Counted from the stretch's first letter, positions 12,141 through 22,984 are shown. The stretch is DNA of 64,000 bases from Polytrichum commune (GCA_950295325.1 OX485807.1:29111666-29175665); one strand, 5' to 3'. Translations and numbers: made by a program. Notes: a model not told the origin generated them from the sequence alone.

Positions 12141-15100
12141 ATGGCTATGGCACCTGCATTGAACACACAATCCATGTTGGTGATTCATCTTCAAAGTTGG
12201 CCAAGCCTAAGCCAATGTCAGAGGAGTCTCCAATTTTCTCGAAATGTCCAAACAAGCAATGGTGGAGAGAAGCAGCATTTGTTAAGGAGGAGAGGAGTGT
12301 CAAGGCATGATGAGTCGAGGGGTTTATGTGTTCGGGCAATTGGCGAGATGAATGAAGACATGGACAGGAACAGGAAGTTGTTGTCGCAGCACCATGAGAT
12401 TAGGGTTTGCATCAACAAGACGTGTCGAAAGAGTGGCAGTTTGGAGACTCTGGATTTCATTCGAAGTTTAGCACCTCCAAATGTAACTGTGGAATCTTGC
12501 AGTTGCATTGGTAAAAAAAACTCAACATCTTCTTGTTCTTCTTCCTGGATCTTAACTCAAAAATCGTTGCCTTGTGTGATTCCACCTGTTCTAATTGTTT
12601 GGTATAGTTGGACTTCCAGAATGTGTATGGGGTTACATTTCAAAGCTCCACCATCTTATTAGGCACATGTAAGGGCTCATATTGTGTGGCAACAATACAA
12701 CATATTTGAGGCTTTGGCTCCGCCTTTTTTGGATTGATTTTCAAGTTCAAGCTGAAAGTTGAACTTGTAGGATTTTCAAGGCCGATGACAACAAGTTCAA
12801 GTTTGGAATTGAGCTTGAACATTAAATTCAAAAAAAAAAAGGGGAGGTACAAAAGCTCCACAGATTTAGCTTGAGCTCAAGCTACGTTGGCTGGGCCTTT
12901 AGACCTGCTCTTAGTCTCTAGGTTTAGTTGAACTTGCGGAATGTCTATGGGTTGCTCTTCAGAGCAATGCGAGGTGGCTTTGTTGATTGACTCCATTTTA
13001 AGGGGCTGATGTGGTCGGCACACACAACTCGAGCTCAAACTTGAAGTTTGGTGGGCCAAGGTTAAAGAATATGAGCCCTTACATGTATGTATCCTTACAT
13101 GATCTGTAACAAGCTTGTATCATTGGCATGTAATATCAGGGTTTACCGTTCAGCAAATTATTACTTACAGGAGAAGACGAGAAGAGTCTCCTATGCTAAG
13201 GTTTATATCACAGTTGTTATATCATCCTCCTGACCATCCTCTCTGTTCATAAAGAACAATTTCATTGTACCCCTCATATAAGTTTGTGAGACCTACTTAC
13301 ATTGTTTTATTTGGTTCTGGGTTGCAGGGAAATGTGGTGCGGGTCCAAATTTAGTTATATTACCAGCTGAGATGATGGTTAGCCATTGCAACACAGCTGC
13401 GCATGCTGCAAGACTCCTAGCTCTGCAGTGTGGGGCAGCAGACCCAGAGAATAATCTGAAAGCCTTGGCTCTCAAACATCAAGCCAACAAAGCTTTTGAA
13501 CGAGGCGATCATGTAGAGGCTGACCAACTCTACTCTGAGGTATGTATGTATGTATGTAACCCCCAAAGTAAGGGTGGCTTAACCCAATGCCTCAACACGG
13601 ATTCCATGGGACCTTCAAGGTTCAGGTTGGAATAGTGCTCGGATGGGTGACCTTCCTATGCACTTGATTTCCAGTGCACTTTAAGGTAGATGGGTCTTGA
13701 ATGGTTGTTTTTTCCGACTAGTCCGCTTCTCCTAGGATATGAAATGATTGTTAGCAAATCCAAATCAAGGCCATAGCCGATTTCCTCATAATTTTTGGAG
13801 CTCATATGAATATCCTATTCATGGCAAAGTGAAGATTCTTGTGCTCATCAAATGCTCATATAGGTTCCCCCCGCCCCCACCCCCCCAATTATGCTGCCTA
13901 TTCAACTTAGAATGGTTATCATACGTTGAGCATGTAGTCCAATCACTTTCAAACACATGTCTTTTTGGTATCCGTTGTTGGAGCCACACCTAACCACATA
14001 CTACACAAATATAGGTGCCTGGTTAAGAATAGTTCTGGAATACCTTACCATTATGGTTCACCCAAGCATAGTGGGAGTATCCAGGTGAGTTGGAAATTTT
14101 CAACCAAACCATGTGCGAATCCATGGGGTTGCCTCTGGGGGAAGATAGGTGCACTTTGGCTTGTCTGAGTCTGCTCAAGGTGTTCACCTTTAAAAAGATG
14201 CAGTAGTTTTGAAGGGCCCTCTAATTCTTGTGATGCCCATTTTGGGATTACATATAGAGCTAGACCAACTTGAAGATGAAGCAACGATATAATTCATGCC
14301 AGTGGCCACACTGGAGTCATCTCTCATCCTTCAAAGTCTGATTTTAGGTTAAGTATACAGCCACTGATGTGGATCGGAGAGGATTGAAACACAGATGCTT
14401 TTTCATTCTAAGTTAAATTCCCTCTTCGATGCAGGAATCTTTGTTCATAGACTTAATAATATCGAAATGAAATTGATCAGTACTGGACAACGCCTTTCAT
14501 GTACTGAGATCCTGGCAGTGCTGAATGAGCTAGGAATTTCTCGCCCTTATTGTCTAGAGTAGTGCAATCGAAGCTCTACAGCATTCATCACCACTGGAAT
14601 TTGTGTAACTGAACTGTGGTTATTTCTCTCGAAGATATGTAATAAGGTGTACATGAACATTAGGGTTTGCCTTAGAGAGCATCATGTTATTAAGCACCGT
14701 TTGCATGTTGCTCAAATTGTTTCAACACTAATTCTGTTGCTTGATGAAATTGTGTTGGGATGCAGGCAATAGACCTGAGACCTACAGGAGGCCTTCATTA
14801 TATCCATGCTAACAGGTAACTTTGCCTTCAAGTACTGAAACTGTAGGAATTAAGTTCAGTAGGCTCCACTAGATGGTATAGGTTTTCACAGTGGAGAGGT
14901 TGCTCTTTTTCACGTTTTCAAAATAATGTTTGTTGCTTTCTTGTGTCAAGATTGTTAAGGAGAGACATATGGAAACACACATTGAATTTGAATATGCAAG
15001 ATCTTTGATTGACACTCTAAGGGGCTTGAAATAGCCCAGATGCTCTTTCAAAAGGTATATGCCACTGATTTTCCGTTGAAAATCAATGGCTGTGTAATGC

Positions 15101-16199
15101 TAAACGACTGAATGGTGGTGAAGTGAGGGGCGCTGCAAAATCTCACTTGTGTTCTTAGTAAGAAGGGTAGATAGAAAGAAAGAGGGAAGAAGAAAAAATG
15201 TGCTACTCTTCAGCTCTGCATACACTAACGCTCTCGATGAACCACAATGCCTCAACTGGGGAACCAGATCTGCTGTACGATTAGCACAAGGAAGTCATCA
15301 AGCTGCCTTAGATGATGCCAAAGAAGTAGCAAAAATTGCTCCCAATTGGGCACAGGTATGTTGCTTCGACGATTTTATATGCATATAGTATTGTTTCCAT
15401 CTTATTGTCCATATCGCATTTGCAACGTGTGTATTGGATTACTCCAAATCATTCCAAATTTCAAGTCATCACGTTATCACCATGGTTGCATATTGTGCAG
15501 TAGCCCTTTCAGGTGCAACAAAAGACACGAACAAACTATGGTGGCGCAACAATATATATATATATATATGTATGTATAAATAAAGGATCAAATTTCTACT
15601 CTCGCAGTGCATATTCATTTGTCAGGAATCTCAGAGGTGGTTTCTCAATGAACGCAGGGATACGTTCGTCAAGCAGATGCATTCTCTGCAATGGGTGAAG
15701 TTCGACCAGCTCTTAGTGCTCTGTCCACTGCCCTCCGACTCGACCCTTCTTTGAGACGCTCAAAAGGCTTCCAGGTATTAAACTCTTCCCTGTGAGAGCA
15801 TAAAGCAATTAGGCACCCTTTACACGAGGGAGGTTGGAGAGCTCGAAGAATGGATCCTGTCCGTTGGTGGAAAGGACCCTCTTACACATGTTTGTTCACT
15901 CAAGTCTCACTTTGACCATGGCCAATTTATACTCATTGGAACTATTGAGAGGTTGACGAATGGTCAAGCTCTCGATAGGCACTTTGAGCCTTGGCAGAAA
16001 GCTTTGTCTCAAACTCCAAGTATCAAACTCCGGAAAACTGCAAGTTCAAGCTCTCAACTCAAGCTCTGGTGTAGATGGGGTTTTAAATTTCTTTGTAAGC
16101 AATTTTCAGTGAGGAATATCTGACTGCACAAATATCAATCTGCAGATCAAGTCGCGAGACCTTGAATCGAAGTTGGCAACGGCACCTGCATCCACATAG
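12141..16199 (+). CDS. Plastid-type TPR protein with thioredoxin-like [2Fe-2S] domain
   Basis: I assembled six exons: 12141-12510, 13328-13539, 14766-14815, 15214-15355, 15658-15774 and 16146-16199. They total 945 bases, giving 314 residues and a stop. All introns are GT-AG, with phases 1, 0, 2, 0 and 0. Residues 1-70 are Ser/Arg-rich and resemble a chloroplast transit peptide. A C-x4-C pair (Cys90, Cys95) in VCINKTCRKSGS and a C-x3-C pair (Cys122, Cys126) in SCSCIGKCGAGPN match thioredoxin-like [2Fe-2S] ferredoxin domains; intron 1 falls inside the second motif. From about residue 145 the protein has TPR helices (KHQANKAFERGDHVEADQLY, then AIDLRP, then SSAYTNALDE and later GYVRQADAFSAMG). 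I chose the ATG at 12141; another follows at 12147. The TPR set suggests a protein-binding role; the partner and electron-transfer function are unknown. Intron 2 carries nested repeats. Confidence 0.85.
13573..14340 (+). mobile_element. 5S rRNA-derived repeat, copy A, interrupted by F1
   Basis: A 5S-like head at about 13573-13680 has GGATTCCATGGGACCTTC-type sequence, then CTCGGATGGGTGACCTTCC. Its body resumes near 14015 with TACCTTACCATTATGG, TATCCAGGTGAGTTGG, AAGGTGTTCACCTT and CTCTAATTCTTGTGATGCCC, the same order as in the 16.5-kb copy. Between these lies an F1 element (13725-14012), so F1 inserted after the 5S-derived element. The whole nest sits in intron 2 of the TPR gene. Confidence 0.75.
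13725..14012 (+). repeat. Interspersed repeat F1, copy nested in the 5S-derived element
   Basis: It is opposite in orientation to copy 1. Blocks include TTCTCCTAGGATATGAAATG, GCAAATCCAAATCAA, GCTCATATGAATATCCTATT, AAGATTCTTGTGCTCATCAA and the end segment AGCCACACCTAACCACATAC. A C-rich low-complexity run interrupts it near 13869-13886. Confidence 0.7.
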
Positions 16200-16400
16200 C
16201 ACCTGGGAATGCAGAATGTGAGATTGGTTGGGAAAACTCGAACTTTTAGTGTAAAATCATTGTTACCCCAATTCATTCATCAGCACACCTCAGGAAGCTT
16301 GTGGTTTCGTTCTGCCTGTCTTTCTTTCTGTCTTTCTTTCTCTCTCTCTCTCTTTCCTTCTTCAGAGCAGTAGGTGAAGTATATGTACTGCTACAGGTCG

Positions 16401-16930
16401 CTTACATCCAAGGCCTTAACCTGGATCCCATGGGAACTTCGAGGTTAAGCCACCTAAGTCCAGAATCGGGCTTGGATGGGTGACCTTCCCTAGCACTTGA
16501 TTTCCAGTGCACCCTACCACCTATGGTCCACCCAATCAATCATAGCAGAGGTATCCAGGTAACCTAGATATTCTTAACCAACCATGTGGGAACCTAGGGG
16601 CTCGCCATTGGGGGGAGATAGAGGTGCTAGCCGGCTTGTCTACAACCCGTTCAAGGTGTTCATCTTCAAAAGGAGGCAATAGTCTTCAGGGGACCTCTAA
16701 TTCTCGTTATGCCCATTTCGGGATCACATGTACACTTAGACTGACTAAAAAATGAAGCATCAACACCATAATTCACGTCGGTGACAACGTCGGGGTTGTC
16801 TTCTTGTTTTTTCTTCAGATTTCTCGGTGCATCCTACCATTATGGTCCACCCAAATGTAGCAAGATTGTTTTCTTGAATTGGATATTTTCAAACAACCAT
16901 GCAGGAACCCGTAGAAACTCCCCCTTTTGT
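16401..16930 (+). mobile_element. 5S rRNA-derived repeat, copy B
   Basis: The head at 16401-16514 aligns collinearly with plant 5S rRNA. GGATCCCATGGGAACTTCGA corresponds to the 5S GGATCCCATCAGAACTCCG region. GGTTAAGC matches the A-box region and GGATGGGTGACCTTCC the C-box. GTGCACCC falls where 5S ends. A non-5S body of about 320-420 bp follows. The pol III internal promoter blocks are therefore still recognisable. 5S-headed elements are known as SINE3-type SINEs and as the plant Cassandra TRIM elements. I cannot see a primer-binding site or paired LTRs, so the type is open. It begins about 200 bp after the TPR gene stop. Confidence 0.75.
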
Positions 16931-17325
16931 GACCTTACCTAGCACTTGATTTCCGGTGCACCCTACCATCTATGGTCCACCCAATCAATCACAGTGGGGG
17001 TATCCAGGTAACTTGGATATACTAAACCAACCATGTGGGAACCTAGGGGCTCACCATTGGGGGCAGATAGAGGTGACGGCCAGCTTGTTTGCAACCTGTT
17101 CAAGGTGTTCATCTTCCAAAGGAGGCAACAGTCTTCAAGGGACCTCTAATTCTCATTATGCCCGTTTCGGGACCACATATACACTTACAGCAACTCGAAA
17201 ATGAAGCATCAACACCATAATTCACGCCGGTGACGGCATCAGGGTTGTCTTGTCTTCTTCTTTTCAAATTTTCTCAATGCACCCTACCATTATGGTCCAC
17301 CCAAGTGTAGCAAGATTGTGCTGTT
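16929..17325 (+). mobile_element. 5S rRNA-derived repeat, copy C (head truncated)
   Basis: This copy starts within the 5S-like head at GTGACCTTACCTAGCACTTG and repeats the body of copy B at a spacing of about 449 bp. It ends with the same CCATTATGGTCCACCCAA-TGTAGCAAGATTG block, found at about 16838 in copy B and 17282 here. The pair is most simply a tandem duplication of one element. It abuts the broken 5' edge of the GPDH remnant. Confidence 0.7.
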
Positions 17326-17375
17326 GGAGGTGGACTTTGAAATATTGAGTAACACAGTATAGATGTTTGGGTGTG

Positions 17376-19632
17376 TTAACTGGAGTTCCATCTGAGAACG
17401 TTCTATATTTGGGTGGCCCAAACATTGCATCTGAAGTTTATAACAAGGAGTATGCGAATGCACGAATCTGTGGGGCTGAGAAGTGGCGGAAGCCTTTGGC
17501 AAAATTCCTACGGCAGCCACATTTTATTGTATGGGATAATCCTGATATAGTGACCCATGAGGTCATGGGAGGTCTCAAGAATGTCTACGCTATTGGTGCT
17601 GGTAAGTCATTCCTAACCAATGTTGGACTGGCATCACCCTTGTTTTTTGTACCACTTGGATATATACATTGAGCATTTTACATTTTTTTGATATAAGTAG
17701 GGTATTGGTATTTGAGGATACCATTCGGGTTTATTCACCATCCAAAAACCTGATAAGCTAGGTAATATTGCCCTAGTATTAGGATGGTTGTAACCCAAGT
17801 AATCACATGCGTATACAAAGATTCTCTCATCTTGTCATACCCACCAAGTATCAATATTTGACTAGTATTACAATTTTGATAGTACTCAGGTATGTTCTTT
17901 GATACCATTGTTGGTATTGTGCATTGATACCATGCATTCGCCTCTATACCAGTCCAACATTGTTCACTACCAGTCAGTAGAGTTGTTCTCTATGCACTCG
18001 CCCACCTTGTAATGTATTCTTTATTCTATTCAATTTGGATGTTAATGGATGCATTTATACTTTATGCACAGGAATGGTAGGTGCTTTGACTAATGAATCA
18101 GCTACAAGCAAGGCTGTGTATTTCTCCCTTTCAACATCAGAAATGACATATATTACGCGTTTGCTTGCTTAGAATCCTGGTCCACTGGCAGGTCCATTGC
18201 TTGCAGACACATATGTCACTCTTCTGAAAGGTAGGAATGCATGGTATGGAGGGAAGCTGGCTTCTGGGGAGATCAAAATCGAAATGGGTGATACCTTCAG
18301 TGGGAAGGGAACAATTCAGGTCAGCTTAAATTTGGAATTACTGAACTGTGTGGATGATTACACTCACTTAGTTAACACTTATGACATTCTTTGTGCTTCT
18401 TGTATTTGGCAAGTTTTTTATATTTTGTAAGTGATATGAGAGTTATCCTAAAACTCAACGGGACTTCTGGTCTGGAGTTGGTCGTTTTGCTGACAATACC
18501 TTCCATGTTCGGTGAATCTTTGGTGCATGCTCAGAGGTGGTGTGGAGGCCTAAATGAGGAATATTCTATAACGGTTCATTGAGGGTCAACTCATTTTTGC
18601 ATGCTAAAACGAGTTTGGTCCTCCATGAACCAAAATAGTATGCTTTTCGTTCAAATTCAAAAACTACCTCCAAGGATGCACCACAACAGAGAAATTGCTG
18701 CTTTTGTATGCAAAACATCCAATGGGCAATCAAAGGGGGCCAACTCCCAATGAAAAGTCCCACTGAGTTAAAGGAGAAACTCCATTGTATCCCCCAAGTT
18801 GAGCTCTGTCTGCATAATGTGGAATGGCTCATTTGCGACAGAATGTCCTCAATTTATGTATTTAAGATGTATATAAATCTAGGCAAAGGCTAGGCCTGGT
18901 ATCCACTTGAACATTTTATCATACTTAAGTTTACTGTTCTTCCAGCAGTTTTTATCTATTGTAATGGCCCACATCTTTGCTATACTAATGTAAAGCTTCT
19001 TGTTGTGATTTAGGGTATCTCTGCAGTGGAAGCCTTTTATGAATTGCTAAGACAGCCTAGCTTAAGTGTTAGGCATCCTGCACTTTGCAAGCCAGTTCGG
19101 CCTGTTGAGCTGTGCCCTATTCTGAGGACTTTATACAAGATACTCATCCAAAGGTACAAGCACACTCCAAGTATTTCCAACTGAATTCATCTAATTAGCT
19201 TCATCTTTTGAGATCAGGTCCAAAATTGGTGGAGAGGGGAGAGGGTACTGTGTTTGTGCAGCAGAGCAATTGTTGGCCAATCATCTGAAAGCCGTGCTGT
19301 ATAAGCTAGTATTGGTACTATGTTACTTCTAAGCAGAAATAGGGACTCTGCAACAATGTTATTTTCATTTTTCATGTATCACGTAGAAAGCTGAATATGA
19401 TGCCATCCATCTTATATGTGGAGTTTATTTGTTCCTACTGATGAAATTCTTACCCACTTGTGATCACTTCAGGACTGCTCCCATCAAAGCCATTGTGGAG
19501 GCATACATGACGGAATATGATCCAAGATTTCTTGTTGAGTTTGAACAACCACACATCCCTGAAGTTTTGCACCGTGACGGAGTGACATTGCAACCCAACG
19601 GGTTGCCGCATAATGGAACACCATCACTATAA
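17376..19632 (+). pseudogene. NAD-dependent glycerol-3-phosphate dehydrogenase, C-terminal half (plant GPDHC type)
   Basis: Four exons, about 17376-17601, 18072-18319, 19014-19153 and 19473-19632, all with GT-AG introns in matching phase, encode roughly 258 residues. Motifs [60 protein letters not shown] and [15 protein letters not shown] match the C-terminal domain of plant cytosolic GPDH (glycerol-3-phosphate/DHAP interconversion). An in-frame TAG at 18170-18172 interrupts exon 2 inside [13 protein letters not shown]. The N-terminal Rossmann domain is absent: upstream lie only 5S-derived repeats, and no acceptor for the first exon is certain. Exon sequence is otherwise well kept, so the loss looks recent, or the TAG may be a sequence error or be skipped by splicing. 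The TAG follows CTTGCT, which resembles an acceptor. Confidence 0.85.
18439..18783. mobile_element. Hairpin element F10, copy 2, in a GPDH intron
   Basis: The left end starts AGAGTTATCCTAAAACTC and the right end is the complement of GGAGTTTCTCCTTTAACTC. Internal blocks (GGAGTTGGTCGTTTTGC, GGTGCATGCTCAGAGGTGGT) are mirrored on the right side. It lies wholly in the intron between the second and third remaining GPDH exons. Confidence 0.65.
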
Positions 19633-20333
19633 AATGGTCAGAAAATATTTGTTAGCAGCTGTGGTTTGTTGTTCACCTGTAAAAGTATTAGCATACCACT
19701 GTAACATTGTAATTTCAGGTATCTTAGGATGATCAGAACCTTGTTTGGTAACCTCTTCTTTCCATTTCAGACTTTACTACCCTATTGACCGACACTTAAT
19801 GAAAAAGGTACCTCAACCACCCCAGTTTATGTTTCTTTGTACCAATCATGACTTGATAACCTAATAGCCACTGGATTACAATAGTAGGCACTCACTATAT
19901 ATTCATACTTTGTCAAAGTTTGCTGTCACAATGTTTGATTCAGGATCTACCTGGTACACTTTCAGCACTAGCCAAATTCTTGAAATAATACAATTGGACA
20001 TGTTGCGTGTTTCGAGTGTTATGAATCTGATGCGCTCCCCTTTGTAAAGCCACTCTTCTCAAGCATGGCTATTTGACACTCTTCAAAAATGGTATTTGAA
20101 GTAGGTGTAAGAATAGTAGGTAAGGAAACAAAGCTGCAAATTGTGACTTTGCATTTCAACCAAGTCTATATTGTTAAACTGTCATGCTTATTTTATTGAA
20201 AAGGGTGTACTATCACTTATTGTGACACTGTCCTGTGATCTATTGAACAAAATGACAGGTTTGCCAAAAACAAACAAGTTCAAGCTCAAGTAAAAGTAAA
20301 ACAATCAAGAGTGAAAGTTAAAGTAAAGCATAA
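19633..20333. other. Intergenic, 3' of the GPDH remnant
   Basis: This stretch probably includes the former 3' UTR of the GPDH remnant. No gene, strong repeat or RNA gene was recognised. Confidence 0.5.
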
Positions 20334-20351
20334 GAATATATATATATATTT
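20334..20351 (+). promoter_or_regulatory. TATA-like tract upstream of the Gln-rich gene
   Basis: An alternating AT run, AATATATATATATATTTC, lies about 160-175 bp before the ATG at 20508 and is followed by an AT-poorer stretch that could hold the start site. This is positional evidence only. Confidence 0.35.
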
Positions 20352-20507
20352 CTTTTACTTTCTATTCCTGTAAGTCTATCTTGAGACTGCGGCCATCCTT
20401 AAAAACGTATAAGATTGGAAGTTGAGTACCAAAATCTTCACACCAATTAGTGGATGAATCTTGCACATATCTTCATCTTGTGTGCTTGTGTTGCTTCATC
20501 ATAAACC

Positions 20508-21401
20508 ATGGCGACACAGTGTACAACTTCTCAAATTGCTCCATCTGACCAAAAAATTGGCCATGATAATTTCTTGAAGCGTGAGCTTCCCAATGTTGAG
20601 GGTGAGAGAGGGGAATTAAACCTTTGTGAGGTTGATGTTTTTTATGAGATTGACATTAGAGACTACGAGTTATTGTATGAATTGTTTCCTGCTCAGGATT
20701 ACTGCGAGTCCCGTGATTCTCTTTGGCGATTTCCTAAGCATACTTGGACCGCATCTTATTTCTCAAATGAATTGGAATTTAAAGCGGTGTCCACCAAAAC
20801 ACCTTGTGATGGCGCTAAGGAAGTGCTTATAACAGAAGTTAGTGCATCAAAATCAAATGATCCATCAAGCAATGCATCCTATGTACCAGTAAGTGGAATT
20901 TTGAGACTTCCCACAAAACCCAGTCACAATGTTCACAAACCTCATGAGCAACACTGCCACCGCCACCACCAACAACAACAAAACATGGGAAACAAGCAAC
21001 ACCTTCAACAACCACGACGACGACAACAACAAGACATGGGAAATATTCAACATCTTCAACAACCACGACCACAACAACAACACATGGGAAATAATCAACA
21101 CCTTCAACAATTACGACCACAACAACAACAAGACATGAGAAATAATCAACAACTTCAACAACCACGACCACAACAACGACCACAACAACGACCACAACAA
21201 CAACAAAACATGAGAAATGATCAACACCTTCAACAACCACGACCACAACAACAACCACTAGGAAATAAGCGATACCTTCTTAAATTATTGGAAGGAAAAC
21301 CTCGAGTTCCCTTACCACCAAGTGGTAAAGCTTGGCCAAGATCTTTAGAGCAAGGGCCATGGCAAGGGAGGAGAAGACATGGAGTGCAGAGACTTGGATA
21401 A
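20508..21401 (+). CDS. Gln-rich tandem-repeat protein, unknown function
   Basis: Single open frame of 297 residues with a good start context (ACCATGG). I do not recognise it. Residues 1-125 are ordinary, rather acidic sequence (for example YEIDIRDYELLYELFPAQDY and WRFPKHTWTASYFSNELEF). From about residue 150 the protein has a His/Gln-rich run and then roughly five imperfect copies of a 17-24-residue unit like MGNNQHLQQPRPQQQQ. It ends in a basic tail (LEGKPRVPLPPSG). The repeat is encoded by CAA/CCA-rich DNA, so slippage can change copy number. No intron is needed; no signal peptide or membrane segment is visible. It could be a lineage-specific gene, a retrocopy, or a remnant fused to the TPR frame 87 bp downstream. 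Coding seems likely because the non-repetitive first 125 codons are also open. Confidence 0.6.
   Translation: MATQCTTSQIAPSDQKIGHDNFLKRELPNVEGERGELNLCEVDVFYEIDIRDYELLYELFPAQDYCESRDSLWRFPKHTWTASYFSNELEFKAVSTKTPCDGAKEVLITEVSASKSNDPSSNASYVPVSGILRLPTKPSHNVHKPHEQHCHRHHQQQQNMGNKQHLQQPRRRQQQDMGNIQHLQQPRPQQQHMGNNQHLQQLRPQQQQDMRNNQQLQQPRPQQRPQQRPQQQQNMRNDQHLQQPRPQQQPLGNKRYLLKLLEGKPRVPLPPSGKAWPRSLEQGPWQGRRRHGVQRLG
20972..21262 (+). repeat. In-frame minisatellite in the Gln-rich gene
   Basis: Imperfect units of about 51-72 bp share CATGGGAAATAATCAACACC and TTCAACAACCACGACCACAA-type blocks. The units are in frame, so copy-number change would not break the protein. The complementary strand gives long Val runs, which are an artefact of the CAA/CAC composition. 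Confidence 0.8.
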
Positions 21402-21487
21402 ATTTGCTTCCTCCACAAATGTGAGACAAACGTTCATGATGTCCAAGGGCGTGGGCTAGCACGGCTATGGAACAGTAAGCCAAACTC

Positions 21488-21993
21488 ATGAGGAGCCTCA
21501 CCAAGGCCGACATGTTGAAGGGCGGTGATGCTCATGTTCTTACATTCCAAGGAGAAGCAAAAAGATTGGAGCAAGACCTGGAAGGAGCTTTGAAAGATTT
21601 AGGTGAGGCGCATGAGCTTCAGCCAAAGCTTGTCTATATACTTGGCATGCGAGCAATTTATAAACAACAACTTGGTGGGAATCTATTGAAGGAACCACTG
21701 GTGGATTACACGATGGTGATGGATGCATATCCAGCCCAATCCAACTATCTCTACGAAAGGGGAATAGTTCATGCGAAGTTAGGAGCTTATGCAGATGCAT
21801 TGAAAGACCTGAACAGGGCATTTGCTATGGCTCCCAGATCTGTTGAATTCTCAGTGAATGAGCTGAGGTGAAGTCACAGATGGGTGATAATGTTGGTGCT
21901 CAAACTGACATTGAAAATGCTAAGAAGATTCTAGAGTCACGAAAGTCAAAGGCGCACTTTCACAAGAAGCATGGCAAGAGCCACAGATTTTGA
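21488..21993 (+). pseudogene. TPR-domain fragment with a frame break
   Basis: An ATG-started frame of 127 residues ends at 21871. It contains TPR-like helices, most clearly YLYERGIVHAKLGAYADALK followed by DLNRAFAMAPRSVE; an earlier one includes ALKDLGEAHELQPK. After the break, the next frame from about 21862 continues with AEVKSQMGDNVGAQTDIENA and a Lys/His-rich tail to a stop at 21991-21993. This suggests one original protein and a single-frame shift near 21855-21865. An in-frame stop at 21476 closes the frame upstream. It may be a degraded TPR gene, perhaps together with the Gln-rich frame before it. The TPR fold is fairly clear; expression is doubtful. Confidence 0.5.
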
Positions 21994-22984
21994 AATGAAT
22001 TTTATGAGGTTGATATCATTCAGATATGGATTACAAAGGGTATTCAAGAAACTACTAGGGTTATATGAAAGTTATGGACCTCACCACATTGTTAATTCTT
22101 TTGAAACTTGCTAGTATTGAAGTGTATGTTGTCCTGTGTGTGGTATATGTTGCTTGGTGCACTACACTATGCTCAAAACAGAAAAGTAAAACCCTGGCAA
22201 CACAGCATGCATTGTAAACAAACAAACTCTATACTTGTTTGGCAAAGTGTCTCCTACATCTGCACATAAGAATACTTTGCACCACAACAAAGGACAAGAT
22301 CCGAAATTCCTGCAATGTCTGAAGGAAATGGAAACCTGACCTTCATCACTTGCTCATTCTGAACCTTTATATTATGTTTCATCAGGCAATCTCTTGTTCC
22401 TGGACCACAGAAAGATGACTGAAGTAATACTGCTCCCCTGATGTTTGTGAATGACTACTGCAAACTTCAGACTTTCTTGCAGATTACAGAATCATTTGCA
22501 GCGGTCCTGTTCCATTGACACAGATAAGGCTACGAAGTAGAAAACGAGGAATAGAACACACTACCATGCCACAAGCAACATTCTCGCTTATGATTACATA
22601 AGCTAAAGCTTTGTAGTGTCAACATGAGTGAAGTGGCACTGAGGAAATGCTTAGTTCATGTGCAACTACAGCTACAAATACCTCCAACTGGCTACACTGA
22701 TATATACTCTCCTTCAAGACTTGGTCTCTGATGAAGAGTTCTCCAAAGAATGCAAAGTGACTAACATTTCAAAGGCAGCGGCCTACTGAATTCCTGATAA
22801 ACACAAAGAGCTAAAGAGAACAATTGCTTACAATGGATAAAATGTGCTTCAGGAGGTTTAGTTTACAGTTTACTGAAAGTCTAGAACCCCTAAACAAAGC
22901 AAATGAGGCAGTATTGATTCTGGGGAAAATCTCATCTCTTCTAGAATGGATAAGTCGATGTTCAAAACACAAGACTGGACCAAG
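21994..22984. other. Intergenic, nothing recognised
   Basis: No supportable gene, RNA or repeat was seen in about 1 kb downstream of the TPR fragment. Confidence 0.45.

Noticed and set aside
16401-16514. Functional 5S rRNA gene
   Set aside because: The head is too diverged from 5S in its middle and 5' part and is joined to a dispersed repeat body, so it is a derived element rather than a 5S gene.
20839-21258. 139-residue minus-strand frame made mostly of Val runs
   Set aside because: It is the complement of the CAA/CCA-rich Gln repeat of the plus-strand gene and has no independent support.
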